Origin: Selaginella tamariscina
Lineage: Eukaryota > Streptophyta > Lycopodiopsida > Selaginellales > Selaginellaceae
Direction: 5' to 3'
Length of the DNA stretch: 64,000 bases
NCBI GenBank assembly: GCA_003024785.1
Contig: PUQB01000060.1
Span: forward strand, 1-64,000
Positions within the stretch are counted from its first letter, which is position 1; each line of letters opens with the position of its first letter. Positions 1 through 10,609 of the stretch are shown one piece after another. The position numbers and the translations under genes were made by a program. Under the pieces are notes generated by a model. That model saw only the letters and a program-made list of their open reading frames with translations. It did not search any database and was not told the DNA's origin.

Positions 1-1045
1 ACTCAGTGAAAATCACTTGGTCGGCGAAATACCCACAGAGATTGGTCGCTTGCAGCATCTTGTCGAAGCCACTTTCTCTCGTAACAACCTCATTGGCTCC
101 ATACCGAGTTCCATTGTTAACTGCTCTAGGCTTGAGCGCCTCACTTCCATGGGGAACCGACACACGGGAGCTCTTCCATCTCAGATTGGATCTGTCAAGT
201 CACTCTTGGATGGTGTACAACGAGTTTACTGGAAGCATTCCAGCCGGGTTTGGAAACTGCACAAGCCTCTTCCACCTCTCTCTAGACCATAACAACATGA
301 GTGGAGAAATACCACCTGAGATTGGACACGCATCAAACTTGAGAGTTGTCCACTTTGGATACAACAATCTGGTAGGAAGCATTCCAAACTCTATCTTCAA
401 CTGCACCAACTTGGAGGATCTAGGACTGGGTTACAATAATCTAGATGGACACTTACTACGGAGCATAGGCGGTCTTTCGCATCTAAATGAGCTCGGACTC
501 ACTCACAATCGGTTATCTGGAGAGATACCGACGAACTCGGCAATCTCTCGAGTGTCACGTATCTGAGTTTAGCTAGCAATGCACTCACGGGTGCAATTCC
601 ACATTCCCTTGGAAGGCTTCAGCAACTTCAGATTCGTATCTGGGAGCAAATTCTCTGAGGTCAAATATACCGGTGGAGCTCTTCGATTGTCAAACCTTGG
701 TCTCTTTGGACCTCGCAGAGAACATGCTGAATGGTTCGATTCCTGCTGGGGTCAACAAGCTTCAACTGCTTGGCAGCCTGAATCTCAGCTCAAATCTACT
801 AATAGGTAGTATCCCGGTGAGCATTAGAAGCCTTACCAGATTGAGCAGCCTCGACCTTTCCCACAATAGGCTCATAGGTAGCATACCACCTTTGCACAAT
901 CTCAGCGGTTTGTCTGAGGCACTGATCTTTCTCATAATTCTCTTTCGGGATCCATTCCACCAGATATAGGGAGCTTGATGACAACAACAATCATCGATCT
1001 TGCTTTCAACAAGCTGTCTGGTATCATTCCTTTGTCAATTGGTGC
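1..1045 (+). pseudogene. LRR receptor kinase ectodomain fragment (inverted copy 0)
   Basis: Plus-strand LRR sequence of the plant extracellular type (repeated LxxLxLxxNxLxGxIP), with segments such as LSENHLVGEIP, NNLIGSIPSSIVNCSRLERL and SLDLSHNRLIGSIPPLHN. It is open from the window edge and matches the reverse complement of 21206-22247, so it lacks the N-terminus (off the window) and everything after the Copia insertion at 1046. The reading frame shifts near 200-240, near 545 and again near 640-680, so it cannot encode one protein. The family (LRR-RLK subfamily XII, FLS2/EFR-like) senses ligands at the plasma membrane. This copy has no kinase or membrane segment and is a relic. Confidence 0.85.
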
Positions 1046-1244
1046 TGTTGTGAAAAGGTGTTAAAGCAAGAGCCGAGCTGAATATCAACTAACCTATGTT
1101 TTTGTATTTCTGGATATTATTTATACAGTTTCCTTTATAACTATATATGGTAGTTCTCCATAAGTATATAGGCCTAAGCTATATATGGCCTAAACCATAT
1201 ATAACTGTTCTTCCAGCTTGGACTCCACGCTGGATATCTCAACA
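1046..1244 (-). repeat. Copia A 3' LTR (199 bp)
   Basis: Begins TGTTGTGAAAAGG on the plus strand and ends GATATCTCAACA, so read on the minus strand it is TG...CA. It corresponds to 21003-21200 of Copia B. Just inside it (1245-1260) the minus strand reads GGCTGAGTGGGAG, a purine-rich tract typical of Copia second-strand priming. The LTR contains a TATATAA-like segment and inverted CCATATATAG/CTATATATGG words that could fold. Confidence 0.9.
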
Positions 1245-1289
1245 CTCCCACTCAGCCGTGAGAGTTCAAGATGGTCATTCGAGACCGGT

Positions 1290-4200
1290 GTCGCCAGAAA
1301 CTATCCCTGCTCAAGGCCTTGGTCATAATATCTGCAACCATCTCGATAGTAGACACATGCTTGAGCTTGATGTTTCTGGCTTGAACCTCTTGTCGGATGA
1401 AGTGGTACTTCACATCACATGCTTGACTTTGTCATGATGTCTGGGGTTCTCTGAAGTAGCTATGGCACTAGTGCTGTCACAGTAAATTGTGATCGGCCTT
1501 GGAAATGAAATTCCCATGTCCTTCAGCAACTTCATCAACCACGTTGCTTCCTTGGCTGCCTCTGTTGCTGAAATGTACTCGGCCTCCATCGAGGAGAGTG
1601 CAATCACTCGCTGCAGTCTGCTCATCCAACTGATAAGCCCATCATCCAAAGAAACACATATCCTGAAGTGGACTTCCTGTCTCCCTGTTTCCTGCCCAAT
1701 CTGAATCTGTGAAACCCACTAGATCCATTACCATGTGATCTCCTGTAGAGCTCCCACTAGCTGAATATGTGAGACAAAACCCGACTGTGCCTTGCAAGTA
1801 TCGTAAGATACGTTTGACTGCTGTCCAATGAGCCTCTCCTGGATTCTCTACAAACTGGAAACCACTCCGACTGCAAAAGCCAAGTCTGGTCGAGTGGAAA
1901 TGGCTAGATATAACAAACAACCAACTATCTGCCTATAAGGAACCTGTGCCATGACTCGTCTCTCCTCCTCAGACGTCGGCTGTTGATCTTTTGAAAGTTG
2001 TGTGTGTACGTCCATGGGGGTGCTGACGGGGTTGTTGTCGGCCATGTCATACTTCTGAAGTATCTCTTGCACATAGTGTGCTTGAGATAGCTGAATCACC
2101 CCTGCAGCTCTATCCCGGAACACCTGAATGCCCAAACAATAGCATAGGTCGCCGGCTGCGAGATCTCAAACTGAGATCGAAACTGGTGTTCAAAGAATTG
2201 AACAAGCCGAAACTGGCTTGCAGCCATGATGTTGTCATCAACGTATAATGCCAGGTATGCAAAGTCCACTCCTTGCGAAAGACATATACGTTTCCATCTG
2301 CAGTGGACTTCTGAAACCGATGGAGGTGAGAAACCTGTCTACATGATCATACCAGGCTCGTGGTGACTGCTTCAAGCCATATAGGGCCTTTCGAAGACGA
2401 CAAACATTGTGTTCTGTCCTTGCACCACGAATCCCTCAGGCTGTGTAGTGTAGACTTCCTCCTTCAGCTCTCCATACAGGAAAGCAGTCTTTACATCAAG
2501 CTGGTGAACCTCCAGATTCAAGCTAGTTGCTATCTGAAGAATGAGACGAATGGAAGCCATCTTCACCACTGGTGAATACATATCAACTCCAGCGATTTGT
2601 GAGAATCCTCGTGCAACAAACCAGCCTTGTATCGAGTACTTCACCTGTGCATCCAGCTTCTTCTTGAATAGCCACTTGGTACTTACAGTGCGGCCGTGGG
2701 GAAGAGTAACAAGCTCCCAAACCTGGTTCTTGAGGAGAGAAGCATATTCCTCCTCCATGGCAGCCCTCCATTCTGCCGCCTCTTGTGATTGCATCGCCTC
2801 ATGCACTGTCCGGGGCTCCCGAGGATACCTGGAGGTGAAGAAGGAGGTTGAAGACTCATCAGCTTCTCTTGCCTTTCGTGACTTGTAGCTAATTCTCCCA
2901 CTTCTCGTGATTGTGTTGATGGGTCGGTGGATTAGGTACCTGCGGAGGTGCTTGCTGAAGTGGAGGAATCTCCTCCTCACTTTCGTGCTCCTCCTCACTC
3001 AGATCTGGATCTGCTGCAATCTGCAGTCTGGATCTTCCCCAATCCGCCCTGGATCAGGCCCATGTGCTGGTGGATCCTGTGGCTGCTCTTCCTCAAGAAT
3101 ATACCCGGATTAACTTGAACTGTAAACCTATCCTTGTAAAGCATATCCTCATTAAACTTAACGTCTCGGCTCACAACAATTTTCTGGTGAGTGGGATCGT
3201 AAAGCCTATATGCCTTGCTCTCATGGCAATATCCCACCATGATATACATGTTACTCTTCTGCTCCAACTTACGACGGAGTTCGTCCGGAACATGTGCATA
3301 TGCCAGGCACCCAAACACACGGAGGTGTTTCAAACTGAGCTTCCCAGTCCACCGGGTGAATGGAACTTCTCCACCAATGCTGCTTGCAGGAAGTCGATTC
3401 CGGATGTAGCTTGTTGCTTAAGGCCTCTGCCCAATAATTGAGCGGTGTTCCTGCATGCATAAGCATGCATCTTGTCGTCTCCACTAGAGTCGATTCATTC
3501 TCTCTCGCCACTCCATTTTGCTGAGCTGAGTATGGGGCTGTAAACTACTGCTGAATCCCAGATTCTTCGCACAACTTCTTGAGCACACTTGCTTGATACT
3601 CCCCACCTCTATCACTCCTAAGTACGCGGATTTTCAAATTCTGCCACACGTTTTCTGCAGCAATCTTATATAGCCAAAATTTCTGCTACTTCTGATTTGT
3701 TAATCAAGAATTTCACCACTGTGTAACGAGTATAATCATCTATAAACGTCACAAAATACCTCCTTCTGTTCAATGACTGAACATGCATTGGTCCACACAC
3801 GTCTGTGTGCACTAATTCTAGAGGTTGAGTGGTCTTACAGCAGATGCCCTTACTGGGGAACGGTTGCCTATGTTGTCTTCCAAAACAGCATGCCTCACAG
3901 AACTCAAGGTTGTCTCTAAGTACCTGAAAGTCTGAAAGCTGGTCCTGGTCCCAGCTACAGCTCGAATCGCTGCCTCGTTTGCATGTCCCAATCGTTGATG
4001 CCATCGTTGAAGAGTTGTGGAGAAGATCTTCTTCTTGGGTATCACCAATGTGGCGTCTAGCCTATAGTTCCCAGCATGTCTTTGGCCACGTGCTACTATG
4101 GTTCCTTGCTTGTCAGTGTAAGTGATCTTGTCCTTATCGATTGACCTTTCCAACCGGCATCTGCTATCTTCCCAACCGAGATAAGAGTTTCGCTGAGTGT

Positions 4201-5289
4201 GGGGACATAGTGAACCTGTCGAAGATCGACAATCTCACCGTTCTGGAGTTGAATCTCTACTGTCCCGACTCCTGCAATGCTCAATGGTCGATGATCTCCC
4301 GTGTAGACTCCTTCTCCCACTGGGATTGCCTGATATGTCTTAAAAGCGGCAAATACTGGAGTACAGTGAACATTGGCACAACTGTCCAACCAGAGGATAT
4401 TTTCTTCCTCGAAAGGACTGAGGTTAGTGGTTACCATGAGGGCCATCCGCTGATTGCCCTTGTTCTTCAGTTCGCTTGCTCGTGGTTTTCCTGCTGCCTT
4501 GTCCGGACAGCTCTTGGCAAAATGCCCCATCTTCTTGCAGTAGTTGCACGGTCCAAGCTTTGACGATGGAATGTCCTGCCTATTTGTGCTACTGCTACCT
4601 TTATAGTGTGAAGCACTGCTCCCACTCCTCACTGACTGTGGATTGAAGTTGGTTTTCTTTTCGAATTGGCTCGAAGTGAAGAGGACTTGAGAATGTCCCA
4701 CCGTACCGCTGGTTATGTCTGCTTGAGGATTTGGATCATGGTTGATGACTGCAGAATTAAGACATCCCTGATGTATTCTCCAGTGTCGTCTTGAGAGTCA
4801 CGTGGTCTGGCCTAGTCAAGGCCCCGAGAAGCACCGTGGTTTTGTCTATATCTGAAATGGTCTGTCCGAGAGCAGTGAGCTAGCAAGAATGGACTTCATT
4901 CTTCCAGGAACACAGATGCTGGTTCTGTGGGACCAAACTCGAGCTTAAAAAACTTTCCTTTCAGCGATACCACGGATCTCTCCTTCCGTGCCTGATTGCC
5001 AAAAATCGCCTTCAACTCTGTCCAATTCTCGGAAGCTGACTTGCTTAGATCTATGGTGATGCCTACCAAGCCCAATCCCCATTAGTGACAACGCTTTGTC
5101 ATGTCGAACCTGCCAATCTTCTGGGTTCGTTTGAGGTTTCACCTCACTACCATCTGCAATTCGTAGACAATTGTCACGCATCATAACAAACAAGATTTCC
5201 CGCTGCCAGTTCTCAAAGTTATGCCCATCAAAGACCGGAATTGGGATTGATTTGTGGCTTGTCGTCATGTTCTCAAGTATGTCTGTCAC
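1290..5289 (-). pseudogene. Copia A gag-pol, frameshifted
   Basis: Gag starts at 5289 (MTDILENMTTSHKSIPIPVF). A CCHC zinc knuckle follows (CNYCKKMGHFAKSCPDK, about 4540), then a protease-like WLDSCANVH where DSGA is usual. The integrase zinc region (WHQRLGHANEA; FCEACCFGRQ) and core (HTDVCGPMHV, FIDDYTRYTVV) lie at 3670-4000. Reverse transcriptase lies at 2200-2800 (QLDVKTAFLYGELKEEVY; YVDD active site near 2240) and RNase H at 1410-1650 (SSMEAEYISATEAAKE; CDSTSAIA). At least six frame breaks separate these, so no full polyprotein is made. Domain order identifies Copia rather than Gypsy. Confidence 0.9.
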
Positions 5290-5368
5290 TGACTAACTGT
5301 TCTTGAGGATATAACGTTCCACGAACTGCACTTGCTGCTTCCTATGACCCTTGAACTGCTGTTGTTCT

Positions 5369-5381
5369 GGCTCTGATACCA
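5369..5381 (-). other. Copia A primer binding site
   Basis: The minus strand reads TGGTATCAGAGCC directly next to the 5' LTR. This is the standard plant Copia site complementary to the 3' end of initiator methionine tRNA. Confidence 0.85.
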
Positions 5382-5500
5382 TGTTGTGAAAAGGTATTAA
5401 AGCACAAGCCAAACCGAATATCAACTAACCTATGTTTTTGTATTTCTGATACTATTTATACAGTTTCCTTTATAACTACATATGGTAGTTCTCCATAAGT
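5382..5500 (-). repeat. Copia A truncated 5' LTR
   Basis: Matches the first about 119 bp of the 1046-1244 LTR as far as CTCCATAAGT. It then changes abruptly to sequence that is also found at 29833. The break is therefore both the end of the inverted copy and the start of tandem unit A. Confidence 0.88.
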
Positions 5501-5767
5501 AACTACCTATATATAGAGGTATACGTCACAATCTAATTAACTCTTCCAGATTAGACAGTCTTGCTCCACTTCTTATTGAGCTTCTGAGACACAAGCAGCT
5601 TACGGAATATGTCTTACAGATACCATCTGTCTGTATGCGATATATATACACATGCATATACTCCCATCTAGTGATATAGATCAGTTTCGGAGTTGTAATG
5701 CTGTATATGTGTTATTAGAACCTTGCTAGTGCTTAACCTATGTGTAGTTTAAGGCATCCTTGTCCAG

Positions 5768-5848
5768 ATTACAGAAAGTTTCTCAATGCTAGATTCTAAA
5801 GAAGCAACTCAACAAAGAAAAGCCATTGATGCTATTGGTGAATTGAAG
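5768..5848 (+). pseudogene. Unidentified coding exon, unit A copy (shortened)
   Basis: An 81-nt open segment between an acceptor (CTTGTCCAG) and a donor (AAG/GTATGAAT). It reads ITESFSMLDSKEATQQRKAI and ends GELK. The unit B copy (30091-30207) is 117 nt, so this copy has lost 36 nt in frame. No other exons of the parent gene were found and I do not recognise the protein. It is probably a gene fragment caught in the duplicated block. Confidence 0.4.
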
Positions 5849-6619
5849 GTATGAATATGATAGGTTAACGAAGGGTTACTTTTCACAATCCTTTTAATCA
5901 TAATTAATTAAATTAATTATTTTAAAAGATTTTATATGCATTTTGAATATATAAATTAAAAGACCTTCAGAATTAATGCATTTCATCTATATACATGAGT
6001 TTGAATATATAATTTTTTTTTAAATACCCTTCATTTTTAATATTTATTTATTAATTAAGTTTTAATTAATTACTACTAATACAAAAGGGGGCGAAAGCGT
6101 TCCCCCCATTCTATATTGTGAACTGCTCTATCTTGGTTAAGAGATACGCCTTGTAGTTAGTTACGCTAAACTTTCACGCAGCCTCTCTTAATAAGATTTT
6201 AAAGTCAAAGTTTTAACTTTACAATCATGAATTAGATTAAACTGAAAAGGTTTAATTTTTAATTTTGATAAAATTGTATATTTTTTCCAAGTAAATATGA
6301 TGAAGAAGGATTTGATTATTTACTACATAGACATGTATATATTTTTAAATATATAAATATATTTTTTTTTAGAAACCCTCGCGCTGTATTAAAAAGACAC
6401 GTTACATTGTTATAAATTGACTGAACGTTTGTGTGTTCACATCTTACAAGCTACGCGTATGTGTCCTAATACGACAACCGTATTCAAACGCTGAATAAGT
6501 ATGTATGATCGACGCAAAATATAGTGTATGCTGTCATATGAGTGGCAATGCTATGCTTAGTTGACTTAATCAGAAATTTAATAGGTTTGAACGAAGGAGC
6601 TATGTCTTCTTCTTAGAAA

Positions 6620-6664
6620 CACATGGTGAAAGTCAGTCAAGTAGTGAAATTCTGTTATATAAAT
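6620..6664 (+). promoter_or_regulatory. GH3-like core promoter remnant with TATA box (unit A)
   Basis: TTATATAAATT at 6654-6664 is preceded by AGTCAGTCAAGTAGTGAAA. The same arrangement, with matching spacing, precedes the intact GH3 gene on the other strand (GGTCAAGTCATGAAA then CTATATAAC, around 12630-12660). The GH3 relic downstream therefore appears to have kept the core promoter of its parent. Activity is unproven. Confidence 0.45.
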
Positions 6665-6716
6665 TCGGTCGTATATATGCCTCGCAGTGAAATATTTAAT
6701 TCAAATTAAATGGATA

Positions 6717-6996
6717 CTGCAGTCGAGCAGTGGTACTTGGAAACATGCGGTATGCATGGGATACTGCCAAGGAGGAGTTTCAGAAGGCTACCATTCACTT
6801 CCCATAGTGATATAGATCCCTGTGCAGAAAGAATTGCATGGGAACGAGAGTGGGTACTTCAATTCTTGACATTGACAGGTGTTGATCAGCTAACTATTGT
6901 TCTTACGCTTCCGGCGGTGGCAAGCAGAAAGACCGACGGTTGCGATGCAGATCATAATCGAGTTGCAAAAGCTGCATCAAACAAGTGAATTTTATG
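6717..6996 (+). pseudogene. Decayed GH3 exon 1-intron-exon 2 relic (unit A)
   Basis: Plus-strand sequence reads CGMHGILPRRSFRRLPFTS then HSDIDPCAERIAWERE. It aligns to YGIYGIPSKEEFKKLPLAS and YSDIEPYVQRIANGDE of GH3 exon 1. The first intron is recognisable, followed by a decayed SSGTSGGKQK phosphate-binding segment and the exon 2 end (NRVAKAASNK) with its GTGA donor. Keeping introns shows a DNA-level copy rather than a retrocopy. It lies on the opposite strand to the intact GH3 gene, about 3.6 kb beyond that gene's stop codon, and runs directly into the hairpin at 6997. Confidence 0.75.
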
Positions 6997-7170
6997 AGCT
7001 CGTGAGGTTTCTTGAAGCAGTATGTTTCTATTATCGACTTTCTTACTGATAAACCTCAAAAGGGACAGATGGGGGAGAGGTTAACTTCAAGCGTGCTGCA
7101 TTCTGAAGATTACTAAACTGTCAGTAAGGACGTTGATAATAGGAACATACTGCTTTGGAATATATGAGCT
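6997..7170 (+). ncRNA. Putative GH3-derived hairpin RNA, MIRNA-like (unit A)
   Basis: Arm 1 (7015-7051) is sense GH3 sequence and arm 2 (7119-7155) is antisense GH3 sequence. The two 37-nt arms pair at 36 positions, 4 of them G:U, with one T-C mismatch. An outer helix of 8 bp (6997-7004 with 7163-7170) flanks a small internal loop. The loop (7052-7118) is also antisense GH3. Bases 7135-7155 are identical to the plus strand at 11396-11416, so an RNA from arm 2 is fully complementary over 21 nt to the GH3 mRNA at the KQYVPII codons. A 21-mer starting at 7134 would begin with U. Size and pairing are like a young plant MIRNA or hairpin-siRNA precursor. Expression and processing are unknown. Confidence 0.5.
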
Positions 7171-7887
7171 TCATTGAGTAAACTACCCTTTCAGTCTCAG
7201 GTACGTTCGTGGTGTGCTTTTATTTCATTGCGTAATACATAATTTTGTGTGGTTTGTTCGGTATGGTGAAGACAAAGCACGTCTTATATTTATTTATATA
7301 TAGCGGCGGTGGGTTAGGAAACACATGCGTACGTGTCCGTGCAGCACGCTCACACCTCAAGACAAGCTCAAGCAGCTCTGTATTATGCACATTATTTAAA
7401 CACAAATGATATTTATTTTATAATGAATTTTTCTTTCACAGAGTTTCATAGCATGAACCAAGGATTAGGCAAAGACAGGACTCATCACAAACGCACATAA
7501 TATGAATCGAATATTAAATTTTTCTTCTTCTTTCATTATTATGGAATTGCAGCGTTCTAGTCACGACGAAGGTGGCGACAGCGATGACAATGGTGTTGTT
7601 GGTGCAACAGGCAGTGATGATGCAACTCAGTGTTAAATCCAAAAAACAAGCACTATCATTAGTAACTAAAGCGCGCAATAGTAATACTAATTAGAGAACA
7701 TATCACTGAAATATTTAATTTTTCAACGTAACAATGGGATATTAAATCTAGAATATACATATACATACATACATACATAACATGAGTCTAGAAATGAGAA
7801 ATAATATGAAAGAGAATTGAGTAACATAATCAGAAATTAAAATATTTATTTATTTATTTGTTTTTTTATTAATCATTATTTATATTT
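7171..7887. other. Intergenic stretch shared by both units
   Basis: Matches about 31513-32221 with many small indels. I see no credible gene. A 31-codon acidic open frame at 7541-7636 is shifted in the other unit. Short ACAT repeats occur at 7763-7780. Confidence 0.6.
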
Positions 7888-8695
7888 AGGAAACTTCATA
7901 TATAGCTCTGAAACTTATTGTATTTACATATATACTTTGCCAAGGTTTAAATTTACTCTTATACCTTTGAAAAGCTTCAATCCTTGTATTTGAATTTTTA
8001 TATTAATAAACTTAAATTATAATATATTAAGAATGAAATAAAAAATTTATTAATTCTTAAATCCTAAAATGTCATAATAAAAATATTAAGAAAAATAGTT
8101 ATATTATATGTAATCTATATGTTTAGTTGATTTCATTTTTGAAATTAAATATAAATTAATCATAAAATTTCATGATTTAAAAACAAAACTATTTTAGTTT
8201 AATTTTAAGAGAAATTTCATATATATCATATACATTCCTTGAAATTTTAGATTTACATAATTACCCATGATTCAATTTAAAACTTTATAGGCTTTAAAAT
8301 TAAACTAAAAAATATTTTCTTAAAAATCAAGAATAATTCATAATTAATTGATATGTTATTATATTTAGTTCTAAAATGCAATCAATTAAACACATATACT
8401 TCAATATAATATAATTATTTTTAAAAAAAATATTATTTCTTAACATTTATTATTATAACATTTTAAATATTTAACCATTAATAAATATTATTTAATTTAA
8501 TTCTAAATATGTTATAAGTTAAATACATAATTTTATTAATATTATTATTTAAAATTTACAATACAAGATTTAAATGTTTTTCAAAAGTATAAATATAAAT
8601 TTAAAACTTTCATAAAGTATATTTGTAAATTCAAAATTTTAAAAAGTATATATGTAAATATGATAAATTTAAGTTGATATATATGAAATTTTCCC
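7888..8695. mobile_element. AT-rich TIR element, MULE/MITE-like, 808 bp
   Basis: The first about 120 bp (AGGAAACTTCATATATAG...) are an imperfect inverted copy of the last about 120 bp (ending ATGAAATTTTCCC). The element is flanked by a perfect 9-bp repeat, TTTATATTT, at 7879-7887 and 8696-8704. A 9-bp target duplication with long terminal inverted repeats is characteristic of Mutator-like elements. No transposase is present, so it is non-autonomous. Unit B retains only the left end (from about 32222). Confidence 0.6.
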
Positions 8696-10609
8696 TTTAT
8701 ATTTTTGTGATCAATTATAACAATTGTTAATTATTCTTATTTGTAGCAATCTTAAATTAGTTACTCATTATATTTATAATAATTTTAAGTCAGTTCTTAA
8801 TTTCACTTCTGCTCATTCTTATTAATATTTTGCTTATTATCTATACTTTAAGTTTTTATTAGAATATTTATGATACTTTCATTTAGATCTTCTTATATGT
8901 ATCTACATCATAATAAAACAAAATAAAATATTCTTATTTATTATTAAGACCTACTTTCCACTAGCGGGTGGTTAATTGCCTCAACCAATTAAAATAAAAA
9001 AATTATTTTTCTACCATTGGTTTAGTTTTCCATTTGCTAGTTACAAGATTTTTACAGCTTCTTTTTTTACTTTGGTGACACATCTTTTTATAACAAGTGT
9101 AAGTAGTTAAAAACTTATGGAGTATCCAAATTTTAAATTGAGGTTATCATTTAAAATTAACAATTTTATTTTGCATTTTACTATTTAGGTTAACGAGAAA
9201 GTGTAAATAAAAAATATGTAATGTTATTTTATTATTATGGTACGTTATGTTTATGCACTTAATGTAAATATGTAATGTAATGTAAGTACGTGGATACACT
9301 ATAAATAAATTAGTAAATTAATTTTTGACTTGATACTCAAGTAAAAATTTCCGTTTTTGTAATGATTATAACCGATAATATAGTATTTTTTTTAATAACT
9401 TATAATTTATTTCAATCTTAAATTTAATTGAAGATATAAAAATAAAAATAATTTAAATTTAAATTTTAAAACTTAAAATTTTAATAATATTTTCTATTTA
9501 TGCAACTCAATACTTAACTTTTCGAGGCATATGCCCTTGGGTTAATCTTAATTAAATTAATGAAATCCAATATTTTATTAATACAGTCCACACATGTAAC
9601 TTAAAACTTAATAATACAATATTTTTTAATTTTCTTTATCATTCTCATAACAGTAAAGTATATATAAAAAAATAATTTTTGATTCAATAGTTTAATTTAG
9701 AATAGGTTTTATTTTTTGTTAAGAAATTATAATAATAAACTTTTAAAATATTCTAATAATATTCAAAGATATATTCTAATTGGATTAATCTAGAGTTTAG
9801 TTAGGAGTACTAGTTCAATTTTAATTTATTTGAAAAAAATAATATTATAGAAAATTATTAAGAATATTCTATATTTAAGGTATGATAAAATATATATGAA
9901 AAAAGAATATATCTTAATAAATTATTTATACTCTTAAACTTAAACCAAAAAAATTATAATTGTCAAAGTTGTCCAATCAATCTCAAAAATTTTAACAATT
10001 TAAATTAATAATGGTTAAAATAACACTTTAACAATTATCTTTAGTGTATTCGTCTTTATCTAGAAGTTATTGACAAGATCAATGGTTTAATATTAATATT
10101 CACGTATGTATTTAAATCACGTGTGTATATATATGTGTGATGGTAAAAAGGCTTATAATAATATATATTATGGACCTTATATATCGATAGAAAATCATAT
10201 TTTACATTTTTGGACCTTATATTAAAATTATTTATTTATTTATTTGTCTTTTCTATACTCGAGACTGACACACCGTACGTGCCTATGTATACATAGAATA
10301 ATGTTATAAACAACATTGCAATTCAGATAAAAATTCTATGATATCTAGTGAAGGTTTTTTATGAATTTATTTTAATTTATTTTCAATATTGCAAGTCAAA
10401 ATAAGAAGTCAACTTACATACACTATATGTTGTTCACTTGAACAACAATTCTTCCAGGACACACGCGCACACGCGTGCACATCTACGTCATCCTCCACCA
10501 CCAATTACGTAACGATATACCCCACTGACCTAATGCTCCATTATACGCGTAGAAGAATAAATTTTTTCATTAATAAATATTTACAAAAAGAATGATCTCT
10601 AATAGCTAA
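8696..10609. other. AT-rich intergenic DNA
   Basis: Very AT-rich, with no open frame of note. About 8.7-9.8 kb has no counterpart in unit B. From about 9.84 kb it again matches 32.5-33.2 kb of unit B, up to the end of the GH3 gene. It probably includes the GH3 3' flank. I see no recognisable terminator or gene. Confidence 0.6.

Larger units (their letters stand above)
1046..5500 (-). mobile_element. Copia A, Ty1/Copia LTR retrotransposon, 5' LTR truncated
   Basis: Minus-strand element with two related TG...CA terminal repeats, a tRNA-iMet primer site, a polypurine tract, and gag-protease-integrase-RT-RNase H order, which defines Copia. It lies inside LRR coding sequence. The 5 bases before it (1041-1045, GGTGC) are the complement of the GCACC duplication around Copia B, and the insertion point in the LRR gene is the same. 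The 5' LTR stops at 5500, where tandem unit A begins, so the far flank and second target duplication are lost. Coding frames are broken but longer than in Copia B. Confidence 0.92.

Noticed and set aside
7541-7636. 31-codon acidic ORF (MELQRSSHDEGGDSDDNG...)
   Set aside because: In unit B the same region is frame-shifted and gives an unrelated peptide, so there is no sign of coding constraint.
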